A stretch of 64,000 nucleotides of DNA from Chelydra serpentina (GCA_037349315.1 JBAIAC010000131.1:620001-684000), one strand, 5' to 3'; shown: positions 22,475 through 34,716, counted from the stretch's first letter. A program made the numbers and translations. Notes: a model not told the origin generated them from the sequence alone.

Positions 22475-22723
22475 GAGCTTGTGAGCGGCTACAGGACAAA
22501 AATGTTTCACTTAAGGACTTGTGCTGCTAAATTGAGGCCGTTGACGGCCTCACAGACTGTTAAGACAATTTCCCAACACAAGCCGGCAGCACCACGGACG
22601 TTTCAACAAATCAGGTGCTACAGTGCACCTGTTGCTGCTGAGCCATTTTTGAGTGGGACTAGTTCAAACTATGTGGAGGAAATGTACTATGCTTGGCTGG
22701 AAAATCCCAAAAGTGTACATAAG
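22475..22723 (+). CDS. OGDH: OGDH exon 2: start codon, mitochondrial presequence, E2-binding N-terminus
   Basis: OGDH is the thiamine-diphosphate-dependent E1 subunit of the mitochondrial 2-oxoglutarate dehydrogenase complex, which converts 2-oxoglutarate to succinyl-CoA in the TCA cycle. The exon is bounded by ACAG|GAGC and AAG|GTAAGG. After 27 nt of 5' UTR, ATG 22502 opens 74 codons that end exactly at the donor (phase 0). Residues 1 to about 40 begin [14 protein letters not shown], rich in Arg/Lys and lacking acidic residues, as in a matrix-targeting presequence. Residues 56-74 ([19 protein letters not shown]) form the conserved start of the 2-oxoglutarate dehydrogenase N-terminal domain, which anchors E1 to the complex. 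The presequence resembles OGDH rather than its paralogue OGDHL. No lesion is seen. Confidence 0.95.
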
Positions 22724-22808
22724 GTAAGGAGGAGCAACTGCCCCAGGATATATGTGTGTGTGTCAGTGTGTCAGATGGCATGTTCAGGTAAGTGCAAATG
22801 TCCAGAGG

Positions 22809-22821
22809 GAATTCGGCACGA
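22809..22821 (+). other. cDNA-library-adaptor-like 13-mer
   Basis: GAATTCGGCACGA equals the first 13 bases of the widely used EcoRI cDNA adaptor; the next bases are AG rather than G. It lies 86 bp downstream of the exon 2 donor. It may be chance or a trace of contaminating data. Confidence 0.4.
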
Positions 22822-23694
22822 AGAGCCTGTGAATCATGAATCATCAGTTCCACGTCTGTTTTTGTGAAAAGAATCAACAGCATTTAGCTGAGCAGTAGCG
22901 AAACAATATGATTCTTCTTTCTTCTGGATTGAATCCGACAAGCCCAGAGCATTCCGTCAATCTTGGGTATTCCACTTCAGGAATCAAACATGTATACGAA
23001 GAGGAGGAGTTGCCTTTCTTGGGAATCCCCCCTTTTGCTGAGCTGCTGCTTTTCCTTTGTGATGAAATGTAGGGAGAGCAGGGAGGAGGGAATTGAGTTC
23101 AAATTCTGATCATTGTCCATTCCACTATTAATGTGTAATACAAATTGTGCTCAACACTGCTGTATTTGATCTATGTGTAAGTACACTGACTCTGCTTTAG
23201 AGTTGTTCTTAGAACACCATTTGGATGGCAGAAATGTGGCTATAAAATTCAGCCTGCCACTACAACTTGGTGATGGGACTGGTTCAAATTCCCCCGTTGT
23301 GGTGAGCAGTGATCTTTCTACCAGCCATTTCTTAACTTTCCCTCAAGCAACTAACTTAAGAAGATAACTGTTTTAAGGTTTAAAGGTGCAGAACTGTAGT
23401 GGGCATTAGTCTACCCAGAGTTAGTATTGGGGAGCATGCCACCTCGAAATCTGTCACTAACATACAAATAGCTTTGGCCTAATGGCCATCAGAATACAGT
23501 CAAACTTTGGCCACGCTCCCTGTGGTAAATTACTATACACTGAAACTTGCAGCCCTATTAGATGGCCATATTAAACCATATATAAATGTGTGCAACTCTA
23601 TTTGACATAAGTGTCACTTAAATCCCTCTTCAGCAGGGCTGAATTTGGACTGCAGAATGCTGTCATTTGAATGGTAATTGCCAGGAGCCATTAC

Positions 23695-23699
23695 CAAGG
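23695..23699. repeat. Left 5-bp TSD of solo LTR
   Basis: CAAGG precedes TGTCAGGG and recurs at 24553-24557. Confidence 0.8.
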
Positions 23700-24552
23700 T
23701 GTCAGGGTTCCCTCCCCACTCTTAACTCTGGGGTACAGATGTGGGAACCCGCATGAAAGACCCCCTAAGCTTATTTCTACCAGCTTAGGTTAAAAACTTC
23801 CCCAAAGCATAAATTCCTTTCCTTGTCCTTGGACGTATTGCTGCCACCACCAAGTGATTTAAACAAACATTCAGGGAGGGGCCACTTGGAGCCCTATCTC
23901 CCCCACAATATCCCCCCAAGCCCTTTCTCAAGCCTTCCCAGGAAAGGGGGTGAATATATCCTCACCAATTGGCACAGGTGAGCACAGACCAAACCCCTGG
24001 CTTTTTAGGACACTGAAAATCAATCAGGTTCTTAAAAGAAAATTTTTATTTAAAACAAAAGTGAAAGAATCGCCTCTGTAAAATCAGGATGGAAGGTAAA
24101 TTTACAGGGTAATAAAAAGATTTAAAACACAGAGGATTCCCCCTCTAGGCTTAACTTCAAAGTTACAGAAAACAGGAATAAAACTCCCTCTTAGCATAGG
24201 GAAAATTCACAAGCTAAAACAAAAGATAATGTAACGCCTTGCCTTGCCTTGCCTTGCTTACTTACACTTTGTAATCGTAGAGACTTGTTTCAGGAGAATG
24301 ATTTTTCTGCCCTGGCCCCTCTCTGGCTCCAAGAGAACACAAACAAAAAGCACAAAACAAAAACCTTCTCTTCCGCCCCCACCCAGATTTGAAAGTATCT
24401 TCTTTCCCCATTGGTCCTTCTGGTCAGGTGCCAACTAGGTTAATTGAACTGATTAACCCCTTACAGGTAAGTGATTCTGTACCTCTGGCCAGGAGGGATT
24501 GTATATTACTGCATACATAAGGATTGTTACCCTTCCCTTTATATTTATGACA
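23700..24552. mobile_element. Solo LTR, 853 bp
   Basis: It starts TGTCAGGG and ends TATGACA, so the termini are TG...CA within a short inverted repeat TGTCA/TGACA. A 5-bp duplication CAAGG lies on both sides. There is no internal gag, pol or env sequence and no second LTR, which fits recombination between two LTRs. A GCCTT pentamer repeat lies at 24236-24256. The strand is not resolved, though an AATAAA on the minus strand near 24045 suggests antisense. Confidence 0.8.
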
Positions 24553-25676
24553 CAAGGGAAGTATCACTAGGAAGTCTGAAGAGTAACTGTGAGAAGCTAA
24601 TAATAGACATTGAACTGAGGCTACTGTTGCTGTACACTGTGTAGTCTTACAGTTATAAAATGTGAAATTAAAAACACTGCCACTAGGAAGCAATGGTTGG
24701 TGGGGCTAGGAGGTAATCTTCAGCCTCATGTGTAAGGAAAGTCTGCTTTGCCTTCTCATCTCTGGCCAAGCTTTGGAGAGGCTGTTAACTGAGACCTAGA
24801 AGTGGGTGTAGAGAACTGGAGTTCTGAAAGTCTACTGCACGTCCGTCTTATTCTGGCATATGCAGTGAGATTTCTCTTCTGAGTAATTCAGATCTGCCAG
24901 TACCATGGGAATTTATAAAGATTGCACTGTGAGATCTACATGTCCCTTGAGAGACAAAGCAACAGAACAGGATTTCAGTTCCTGTTCAGTGAACTATAAT
25001 GAACACCAGAACAAACATCCCACAAACCAGAAGTCACTCATTTATTCTCCATTTCATAAATGTTGCGCTTTTGATAGCAAATCTGCCCTCAACAGACATG
25101 CATGTCAATATTAAATACCTGTAAAATTTCAGTAGTGGTCTCATACAGCCAGAATACATAGCCCTATCTATCTCTGGGATGATACTTGGCCAAAAGGTTT
25201 TCGGATGGGAGGAAAGCCAAATTTTGGTCTCCCTCTTAAATAAACAAGTTTTTTTTGTTTTGTTTGTTTTTTTAACAATGGGCGTTTTTCCTAGGATTGT
25301 GGGGGTGGGGCACCAAAATACACAACTGCTCCCTGTCAAGGCCTTCTGTGTTTAATTATTGACGCAGAGAGCACTTAACTCTAAAAGAACAAAACTACAT
25401 AATTTTAGATTATGTGCCATTTGGCACAGCAGTAATTTAAGAAGAAAGTTGTGTATTTTTCATGCATATTTTCTGTTATGTGGAATAATTTATTTTAAAA
25501 GGTGGTATATAGAACTTCTAAACTGCTGCACATGCTTCTTAGTCTTATACTCTAATTTATAATAAAGTGAGTAGGCATCATAACACTCATCCTTTTGATA
25601 CATGTGACTACACCCCTTAAAGAGCCTGAGAAATGCAGGTATCTGGCACTAGATACTTCTTGGAAAATGTTTCTGG

Positions 25677-26512
25677 AATCATAGAATCATAGAATCTCAG
25701 GGTTGGAAGGGACCTCAGGAGGTCATCTAGTCCAACCCCCTGCTCAAAGCAGGACCAACCCCACACTAGACCAACCCCAACTAGATCATCCCAGCCAGGG
25801 CTTTGTCAAGCCTGACCTTAAAAACCTCTAAGGAAGGAGATTCCACCACCTCCCTAGGTAACCCATTCCAGTGCTTCACCACCCTACTAGTGAAAAAGTT
25901 TTTCCTAATATCCAACCTAAACCTCCCCCTCTGCAATTTGAGACCATTATTCCTTGTTCTGTCATCTTCTACCACTGAGAACAGTCTAGATCCATCCTCT
26001 TTGGAACCCCCTTTTAGGTAGTTGAAAGCAGCTATCAAATCCCCCCTCACTCTTCTCTTCTGCAGGCTAAACAATCCCAGTTCCTTCAGCCTCTCCTCAT
26101 AAGTCATGTGCTCCAGCCCCCTAATCATTTTTGTTGCCCTCCGTTGGACTCTTTCCAATTTATCCACATCCTTTTTGTAGTGTGGGGCCCAAAACTGGAC
26201 ACAGTACTCCAAATGAGGCCTCACCAGTGCCGAATAGAGGGGAATAATCACGTCCCTCGATCTGCTGGCAATGCCCCTACTTATACAGCCCAAAATGCCG
26301 TTAGCCTTCTTGGCAACAAGGGCACACTGTTGACTCATATTCAGCTTTTTGTCCACTGTAACCCCTAGGTCCTTTTCTGCAGAACTGCTGCCCAGCCATT
26401 CGGTCCCTAGTCTATAGCAGTGCATGGGATTCTTCCGTCCTAAGTGCAGGACTCTGCACTTGTCCTTGTTGAACCTCATCAGATTTCTTTTGGCCCAATC
26501 CTCTAATTTGTC
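25677..26512 (-). mobile_element. 5'-truncated young CR1
   Basis: On the minus strand it covers the ORF2 C-terminal region from the Asn/Lys-rich block after the FADD box to the stop and the ATTCTATG tail. A 232-codon frame (26479-25781) is intact and nearly identical to the C-terminus of the longer copy at 1100-5573. It cannot be translated as an enzyme because the endonuclease and RT active sites are missing. Confidence 0.9.
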
Positions 26513-27234
26513 TGAATGTATTTGTAAAGTGTAAGAATACTTAATACTCTCTCAATTTCTAACTCTCTTGTCCTTTGATGTTTCACATGCTGCAGGAGCA
26601 GAAAGCCTCTAAAATCAGCAGCTGATTTTTTTTTTTTTTTAAACCAGCCCTCCTAGAGTTTTGTAAGCTGCCAGCAGCTGAAATGTACACAAGTTCCTGC
26701 TCTTTTGTGATCTTGCTCCAGGAGCAAGCCTTGTGTTCAAGGTTAGGGCTTTTGGGCAATAATTAAAAACCTGGTGCCTCTTTTCTAAACATACAACAGT
26801 TGAGCCACAAGTGGTAGAAAACTGGAAGTCAGCAGCTGAATTGTGCCTGCTGTTAGCCATGGAAACAGAGGTCAGGTCAGCTGAAATAACCTTCATATCC
26901 TGCTTTTCTAAACAACTTCATATTTATGTAATTCCCTCTGGCCCGTTTCCATGGCTAGGCTGCTGGTAACTGGCAAGCAGCCATACCTGGGAGAGAACTT
27001 GCTTGTAGATGTCAGCTGCTAACTCTTTAATGTAATCTCCATATTGACACTTCAGAAACCAACTATGGATTTTAGGAGCCTTTTGGTAACATAAATCTGT
27101 GGTCCTCAAATCAGAGAAAGTGATCAAGATGTTATTTGGATCGGCAAACTGGTTATATAGCTGCACAGCTTGGTTAACCGTGCGATTAAAATCTTTGCTA
27201 GCCAGCCATGCCACTGTTTTTATAGTAATTGCCT

Positions 27235-27430
27235 TCTAATGGTCTGGAGGGATGAGTACAAGAGTTGGGAGTCTGGAGTCCTAGGTTCTAATCCCAGCAC
27301 TGCAACTGATTTGCAGTGTGGTGTTGAACAAATCACTTTTCCCTCTGTGTTAAATGTGACTTCTTCAGAGATGTGAGGATTAGTGTTTGTAAGGCACTTG
27401 GAATATTAATGTAGGTGTTCAAGTGTTATA
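27235..27430 (+). mobile_element. Decayed MIR/CORE-like SINE
   Basis: 'gagtctggagtcctaggttc', 'taatcccagcactgcaactg', 'gttgaacaaatcac' and 'gtaaggcacttggaatatt' follow the MIR-like order with strong divergence. Confidence 0.5.
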
Positions 27431-27865
27431 AGTGTAATTTTAGAAAGCAGAGGAATAAGCAAGACCATGCAGGTACAGTGCGGAGTAAAGACTCAATGTG
27501 CACGTGGTGTTTAGAACAGTGGACAGGTTATAATTTAGCTCTTCTAATTTAACAATGTCCCTAGATTAAGGATTAAACCTTGGATACCCAAGCTAAACTG
27601 ATTGCCTCTCAAACTCTGCTGAGTTGCAACTGAGAATTGGAGGTTTAATTCTTAGTTATGAATGATCCAACTCTGTCCGCATAGTGTGCTAATAGTGTGC
27701 CACTGTTTGTGGCAAGTGCCTCCAGGCATGAACAGATATTTCATGAAAAGGAAACATTGTGTCTGCTTCTCACAGGGAAGCAAACTTGGTGTTTTAAAAA
27801 GCAAATGTATTGCTTCTTTAAAAAAACCCAAACTTTGCATGTATGATATTTAAAATGGGTTCTTG

Positions 27866-27873
27866 CTCTAGGG
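27866..27873. repeat. Left 8-bp TSD of long hAT copy
   Basis: CTCTAGGG precedes the left terminus and recurs exactly at 28477-28484. Confidence 0.85.
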
Positions 27874-28476
27874 AAGGGGTCGGCAACCTCTCAGAAGTGG
27901 TGTGCCAAGTTCACTGTAATTTAAGGTTTCGCGTGCCGGTAATACATTTGAACTTTTTTAGAAGATCTCTCTCTATAAGTCTATATTATATAAATAGAGT
28001 ATTGTTGTATTTAAAGCAAATAAGGTTTTTAAAATATTTAAGAAGCTTCATTTAAAATAAAATTAAAATGCAGATCTTATCAGTTTAGTGTGATCCTTGC
28101 CCTTGCTTTTCCTTGCTGAGTTTTCCAATGTGGGCCACAGCAGGGGGCAGCTGAAGAGCACTGGGCCGAGGCTAAGAGAAGAGCCCCCAGCTGGCTGCCG
28201 GAACCCCAGGCCGGCAATGGGCTGAGCATTTTAGACTGGCAGTGGGCTGAGCAGCTCAGCCTGCTGCCGATCTAGGGTTCTGGCCGCCGGCTCCTGCCAG
28301 CCGGGGTCCCGGCCGCCGGCCCCGCTCAGCCCGCTGCCGGCCTGGGGTTCCGTTCACCCAGGCTTGCAGCTGGCTGTGTGGGGCTAGCAGCCGGGACCTC
28401 GGCTGGCAGCAGCAGGCCATTAAAAATCAGCTCGTGTTCCACCTTTGGCACACATGCTGCAGGTTGCCAACCCCTG
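27874..28476. mobile_element. 603-bp hAT element, longer relative of 17727-18027
   Basis: The ends are AAGGGGTCGGCAACC (first base changed from C) and GGTTGCCAACCCCTG, with perfect 8-bp duplications. The AT-rich left third matches the shorter copy. A GC-rich interior (about 28120-28420) is present only here. No transposase frame. Confidence 0.9.
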
Positions 28477-29662
28477 CTCTAGGGTTTGGGAAATCACAGT
28501 TTTTATATTTCCTGCTTTTAAAACTTTTCTAAGCACTATACTTTTTTTCCTGGTCTTGCAAACCTTTGGCATAGACTTTCATCTGTTCTTTCCTGGTTTT
28601 GGATCATTTTGACTCAAAAAATCCATTTCAGTTGGAAGCCTTGTAATTGAGGATACAGGGTCCATATGTTAGTATTTCTTCTATCCAAGATGTCTGCCGT
28701 TTCTTGAAGCTGCGGTGTTAAATGAGAATCTTATGGCTTTCCTTGCATTTGTCTTCAGGACAATGACTTCCAGTTCTGCAACTAATAATCGTAATACAAC
28801 ACCATCAATGTCATGCTGGTGGTTATTTAATTGAGGGCCAGATGGCCATAAATCTAAGCTGCCATTTATCAGTGGCTTAGAAATCCTTCCCCCGCCAACA
28901 TCCCTAAATAGCCTCTTAAAATAAAAATATACTAACGTGCACAAAGTACCGTTAGTCCAGCCCCAAGTGCTGCTGGACTGGTGGGGGTAATGTATACTGT
29001 CAGCAGTATCTTAATCGGCCCAAAAAGAACAGGATGTGAAATTTTGTCTCTTATGGGGCTGTTAACCATCAGATTCTTGCCTGCCCTGTATGTGACCATA
29101 ATATCACTTTCTGTACCTTTCCTGTGCAGTGTTACCTTAAGTAAACACTTGACCGGATGGATTTTTCACTAGCTTTCTTACACTCCCCTTCCAAACATCT
29201 TGTTTTTCTGCTCTCTTCCTCTAATCTCGTTGTCACAAGTCTGACAGCAAGCTTCCTTTTGACTCTAGCAACAAGGAGTTAGCTTCCTTATCTGGTCTTC
29301 ACTGCGTGCTGACACACCCAGTTATTGCAGTAATTAATGTAGTGCATTTATTGTTGTTCCACACAAGTACAGATTGTTCTACTAGCTTATCCAGGAGCAA
29401 ACAGGGCACTGATCCCTGTGTGCACTTGAGTGTACTAGTGTTATACCCTGTCCATGGTGAAATCGTTCAGTAGGGTCACAACTTGATGTCATAGAATCTT
29501 GGCGGGGAGGGGGTAACTATGGGTAAGGGAGCTCCAAACCTGTCCCCACAGGAACAGTGGACAGCAGTGAAGCCCATAAAGCCTCTCCAGAATTAGCATT
29601 GCTCAGAGTGGGTGTTTTACCTTGCTGAAAACAAGCCTGCCCTCTTTTCATAGTACTTTTGT

Positions 29663-29880
29663 TGTATGTTGCTTTAAGCAGCCTAATGGATAGAGCAGGG
29701 CACTGGGACTTAGAAGGGCACCTGGACTGGATTCAACTCCTTGCTCTGCCCCAGCTGCCTATATAACCTTGGGCAAGTTATGGCCCCTCTGCCTCAGTTT
29801 CTCCACCTATAAAATAGGGATAGTGAAAGCACTCTGAGATCTTCTGATGAAAGCAGGTAAACTAGATCACTATTTAAGTA
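29663..29880 (+). mobile_element. MIR/CORE-like SINE
   Basis: 'cctaatggatagagcagggc', 'accttgggcaagttatgg', 'tgcctcagtttctccacc', 'tataaaatagggatag' and 'cactctgagatcttctgatg' are in the MIR-like order. Confidence 0.65.
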
Positions 29881-30109
29881 GAGGCTGCCATCTCAAGCAG
29901 CCCCAGACCGGAAACAGAGGTTTCAGACTAGTGAACGTACCACTCCCTCCTGCTCTCCATATTATCTTTCTGCTTCTCACGTGGCTGTGATAATGGAACT
30001 AATATCTGAGGCTTTATTGCACTCTGCGCTTGGATAGCTTTCTTCAATGCCTGCTGATTTTAGTGGGCACAGTTTTTGACCCATCATTTCCAAGTTAGTG
30101 TCATTCTCT

Positions 30110-30660
30110 TGTGTTCTCTTCTCTGGCCTTGAGAAATCCCATCTTGCCCTGCTCATATCCATTCACAATGCTGCTGTAAAAATCACTTTCTGGCCTGTCT
30201 CTTTGACCACGTCACCCCTCCACTGGCTCCCCTTTCTTCATCCCATTAAACATAAGCTACTTATCTTCACTTCCAAGGCCCTTTGCAGCCTATCCCTATC
30301 CTACCTGTGGGGGGAGGGATAGCTCAGTGGTTTGAGCATTGGCCTGCTAAAGCCAGGGTTGTGAGTTCAATCCTTGAGGGGGCCATTTGGGGATATGAGG
30401 CAAAAATTGGGGATTGGTCCTGCTTTGAGCAGGGGGTTGGACTAGATGACCTTCTAAGGTCCCTTCCAACCCTGATATTCTATGATTCTATACCTATCAT
30501 CTCACGTGCTAGCAAGGTGTTGACAGCTGCCTCTGCTCTGCCAATCATGGCAGCCTTCATTGTCCACTTGCTACACTTTCAGACCAGCTCCTTTGTGCTT
30601 TTCCCCGTGCCTGGGAGGAGCTCCCCACAAACATTGGCGGAGCCACCTCATTGTCCTCCT
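30110..30660 (+). mobile_element. L2/Rex-like LINE C-terminal fragment, split by a SINE
   Basis: Before the SINE the + frame reads NAAVKITFWPV, then SPLHWLPFLHPIKHKLLIF and SKALC. This 'LHWLP...K.L.FT.KAL' block is typical of the C-terminal end of L2/Rex-type LINE ORF2. Sequence continues after the SINE at 30491. It is diverged and broken. Confidence 0.6.
30307..30490 (+). mobile_element. Full-length turtle tRNA-derived SINE
   Basis: The head GGGGGGAGGGATAGCTCAGT carries the A box, GGTTGTGAGTTCAATCC the B box, and the tail ends TATTCTATGATTCTA like CR1. TACCT lies on both sides (30302-30306 and 30491-30495), a probable short target duplication within the LINE fragment. Confidence 0.9.
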
Positions 30661-30712
30661 TTATAGCTCTTCTCAGCCATGGTGCCTACAAAAAACTTGA
30701 CAGTGGGTAGGC

Positions 30713-30838
30713 ACGTGCTGTGTGGAGAGCATTGCCAAAGGTCCAGGGTAATCCCATCCTTTGTGCATACGTTTGACGTGCTGTGCGGAGAGCATTGCCA
30801 AAGGTCCAGGGTAATCCCATCCTGTGTGCATACGTTTG
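30713..30838. repeat. Two-copy 63-bp tandem duplication
   Basis: Units 30713-30775 and 30776-30838 differ at only two positions (a T/C in the 'gtgtgg/gtgcgg' block and a T/G in 'ctttgtg/ctgtgtg'). The unit starts ACGTGCTGTG and ends ATACGTTTG. Confidence 0.9.
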
Positions 30839-31120
30839 AATGGTCTTGGCAGCAAATATAAACTTGCTCTGTCAGTTGATGTTTATGGAACACTAAATGG
30901 GCTCTGAGTGGTCTCTGTGACTATAGGGCTTTATTTTCCCATTATGATTGTTGCTGTTTATGTATACTTGTATAATGCCATTCAGTTTGAAGCTTCCAAA
31001 GTGATTTAGGGACTATGGGTTCATCCTTGGAATACTTTATTTAGTCTTTCCTGTGGTGGTTGTCATATCTGAGCACTTACACCTCCTTAACAGCTGGATA
31101 TGTGAACTCAGCTGGTTCTA

Positions 31121-31306
31121 ATCATAGAATCATAGAATTTCAGAGTTGGAAGGGACCTTAGGAGGTCATCTAGTCCAACCCCCTGCTCAAAGCAGGACCA
31201 ATCCCCAATTTTTGCCCCAGATCCCCAAATGGCCCCCTCAAGGATTGAACTCACAACCCTGGGTTTAGCAGGCCAATGCTCAAACCACTGAGCTATCCCT
31301 CCCCCC
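31121..31306 (-). mobile_element. Full-length turtle tRNA-derived SINE
   Basis: On the minus strand it shows the tRNA-like head with A and B boxes and then the CR1-like tail. It is very similar to the copies at 12181 and 30307. Confidence 0.9.
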
Positions 31307-32744
31307 ATAATAATTATATATTGTACTAGTTTATAATAGGCCTTTTCTTGGTCCTACATCTCCTATACACACAGCATGTAACATGATGGTCCAATGCTAA
31401 GCACACTATCTCAGTTTTAGTACAAAAAACAAACTTTCGCGAATTTCCCCCAGGCGTTATAATTTGTGAAAACTGGTCCACAAAATGTATTCTAGTCATT
31501 TTGTTGAATAAAGTTAATGCTGATTGGGTTTTTTGTTTTGTTTTTTTATCCCCCATACATACTCTAACCCCTGAGTCATCTTATAATTTATTTAACCCAC
31601 AAACTTGAAGCTAACCTTTGTGGGGAGGGTTTAAGCCAGTGCAAGTATTGGGATCTTCTGAGGCCTTTTCTAAATGGCTAAATTTGCACTGAGGTGTCAG
31701 GATTGTGCGTCTCACATGCACATGCACACTCTCCCCCCAATACAGTTAAAGCAGTTCATCCTCAAATGGGTAACCAGTTATACTCATATAGCTTATTCCC
31801 CTTCTTAGATGATGATAACTATACCAGCATAAGCATCCTGATACTAGTAGAAGTGCATCCATGTTGTGCAGGTTATATACTGATATAGTTAAAGCAGTAC
31901 AGTTTTCTAGTATAGAGAAGGCTTTCATGCCAATGAGTGATCTGAACCTCCTCTCCTTCTAGGTTTCTTTGAAAAGATGGTTTATCCAGGTGTGCAGAGC
32001 CTGCTAGCATAGCCTGGGGTATTGGTTTAATACTTGCTTATTCCCCTGAGGCATGCTCTTCTGCAACATTGTGGGTTTCCTTAGTGATCTCCCATCAAAG
32101 TCCTGAGCTGGGTTGACCCTGAATAGCTTCACATTTAAACAAACCACAGCTGCAGTGTAACTAATTCTTCACATGTAAACTAAAGCAAACCTGTGACACG
32201 GTCACAAATTCCACTGTAGAAAGAGTCCTGCAAGTCTTGTATAAATCCTGTTGCATGTGTGTGCAAAAGGTGCATCTCGAGTGCACTGATCTGGTAACAC
32301 TCCAGTGCCTCCCTGATGCTCCCAGAGCAGACTTGTTTCACTCTGGGCATGGCTACACTTGTGAGAAGAGCGCATTAAAGCAGTCCTGTGCGCTCTAACT
32401 CACGACATGTCCACACTGGCATGGCACGTAGAGCGGTCTGACTCCACGGCTAGAGCGCTCCTGGTACTTCATCTCGGCAAGTGGAATAACGTTTGATGCA
32501 CCCCCACTGGAGTGCTGTGGCCTAGAGTGGACACCCTGGTCTGTTAATGCGCTCTGATCAGCCTCCAGAAGTGTCCCACAATGCCTGTTCTAGCCACTCT
32601 GATCATCAGTTTGAACTCTATTGCCCTGCCCTCAGGTGACCAACCGTCAGACCTGCCCTTTAAATTCTCTGGGAATTTTGAAAACCCCCTTCCTGTTTGC
32701 TCAGCCAGGCGTGGAGTGCTGTCAGCGAATCTTTCCAGGTGATC

Positions 32745-34457
32745 ATGCCTCCACACACCAGGTGATCCCCAGTATGGAGCAGTGGTGAGGTGCTGGACCT
32801 CATCAGTGTTTGGGGGGTGGAAGCTGTCCCTACGGCTGGAGCACAGCTGGGACTGAATTGCAGTACCTTCGGGCAGATATCAAGGGACATGATGGAAAGG
32901 GGCCATGACCGGGACGCACTGCAGTGCAGGATAAAAGTGAAGGAGCTACGGAGTGCCTACCACAAAGCCCGCGAGGCAAATGGCTGCTCGGGTGCTCCCC
33001 CCGCAACTTGCCGATTCTACAAAGAGCTGGACGCGATACTTGGGGGTGACCCCACCTCCATTCCGAGCACCACCGTGGACACGGGAGAGCGAGAGGAGGG
33101 GGGGAAGAAAGCAGGAGTGACGGTGCTGGGGTGGGGGGAGATACCCCTGGAGGCATGCAGCCAGGAGCTCTTCTCGAGCCAGGAGGAAGGTAGCCAGTCG
33201 CAGTGGCCGGTACATGGTGGAGGAGAAAGAGAAGAGCAGGTTCGCGGTAAGCAGCTTTTTTTTCGGGAAGGAGTTTTTTGGGTGCGGGCTCTTTGGGCGA
33301 GGAGGGTAAGGGCTGCATGCATGCCTAGATGCGGAATAGTGCATCGATGTGGTCTATCACATCGCGGTAATTGGCCACTATAATCTCTTCGAAAGTCTCA
33401 TCCAGAGCATGGGCAATGCGCTTGCGCAGGTTTATTGGGAGAGCCGCTGTGGTCCTTGTCCCAGTCAGGTGAACATGTCCGTGCCACTGTGCCACGAGGG
33501 GCGGGGGGACCATTGCTGCACACAGGCAAGCTGCATATGGGCCTGGGCGGAAGCCGCATTGCAGTAGAAGACCCTCCCTTGCTTCCCCGGTCACCCTCAG
33601 CAGCGAGATATCTTCCAGGACAAACTCCTATGGAAAATGTGGGAACAGTGTTCAGTGTAAGTGCCCCCTGCAGCTGTTGGCTCTCCCCAAGGCACCGAAA
33701 CCTGCAGGACAGTACATCTGTGAAACAATCAATCCCCCTTGACCTGTGCTTACTCACCATTTTGGGGCTCCCGTGGGTTCTGTGTGCTCTGTTTGGGACA
33801 GGAAAATTGTGATGTTGTGTAGACTGTGTGTGCCCTCCTTAAGTGTGGGGGAATCATTGCTCTGTCTGGCATAAAACAATGCTTTCTCTGTTAAGTGTTG
33901 CATTTTGCCTTCACAGATGCAAACTTGAGATCTCAGCCGTCCGTCTTATCACCAGCTGAGAGCCTGCAAAGACTCAGGAAGAGGCCCAGAAGAACCAAAG
34001 AAGACATGCTGCAAGAAGTCAATCTCTTAAAGAGAATCAAAAAGCTCAGGACTGGAGGAAGAGCGAAAGCAGGATCCGCCAGGAAAACGCATTGCACCGG
34101 CGGCAAAGCACGCAGCTCCTGATTAGCATCATGGCACGCCAAGCGGACTCTATCCAGGCGCTCATCGCCATGCAGGCGGAGCACTACCGCGCCCGCCCCC
34201 CCTACATCCATTGTCCCAAAACTCCTTGTGCCCCCATGTCACCTCCTCCCCACTTCCCCCAACATCCAGGTTCTTATCGCCAACACCAGCTGCCTCCAAC
34301 ACCTGTAGCTTCACCACCCAGCCCTGGAAACTATGACCCTTACCCACTGCACTCAACCCCCATCCCGAATTATAGACATCCTGAAGTGCAGCACTCACTG
34401 CACAGCACTCCAGACAGGAAGGCTGAGTATGAGAGCAGGACATTCTATAATCTGTGA
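32745..34457 (+). pseudogene. Harbinger Myb/SANT-like DNA-binding protein gene, two exons
   Basis: In Harbinger elements this protein helps bring the transposase to the nucleus and to the transposon ends. The ATG at 32745 opens MPPHTR and then a TGA at 32763-32765, most likely CGA decayed by CpG deamination. In the same frame the trihelix-like domain follows: VLDLISVWG, DRDALQCRIKVKELRSAYHK, then CRFYKELDAILGGD. Exon 1 ends at GCG|GTAAGC (33246/33247), and an acceptor TTCACAG ends at 33916. Joining the two keeps frame and enters the basic region RKRPRRTKEDM. A frameshift near 34080-34090 separates this from the final frame (MARQADSIQALIAMQAEHY near 34130, ending RTFYNL at 34457). The intron is inferred from splice consensus and frame. 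Confidence 0.75.
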
Positions 34458-34716
34458 TTGAACCATTCCCCACACCACCCCCTTGCCCTTTCTGTTTCCC
34501 AAGCGGTTGTTTCTTTTTAATACATGTATTTTCTCTTCAATAAACGGATTCTTTGGATTTGAAAACACTCTTTATTGCATAAAGTAAAAGATACCTTAGC
34601 CCAGGAAAGAAACAGGCAATGCAAGTCAGCTTAGCAAACACAAATCAGCTTAGCAAAGACCGATTCCTAATAACATTGGAACCATTTCACTTCAGTCCCA
34701 TGCAGGGCAACAGACA

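Noticed and set aside
22502..22867. Continuous 122-codon frame from the OGDH ATG through the donor
   Set aside because: After 22723 the frame loses similarity to the OGDH family, and a strong GTAAGG donor sits exactly where the family alignment stops. The phase joins exon 3 without a gap.
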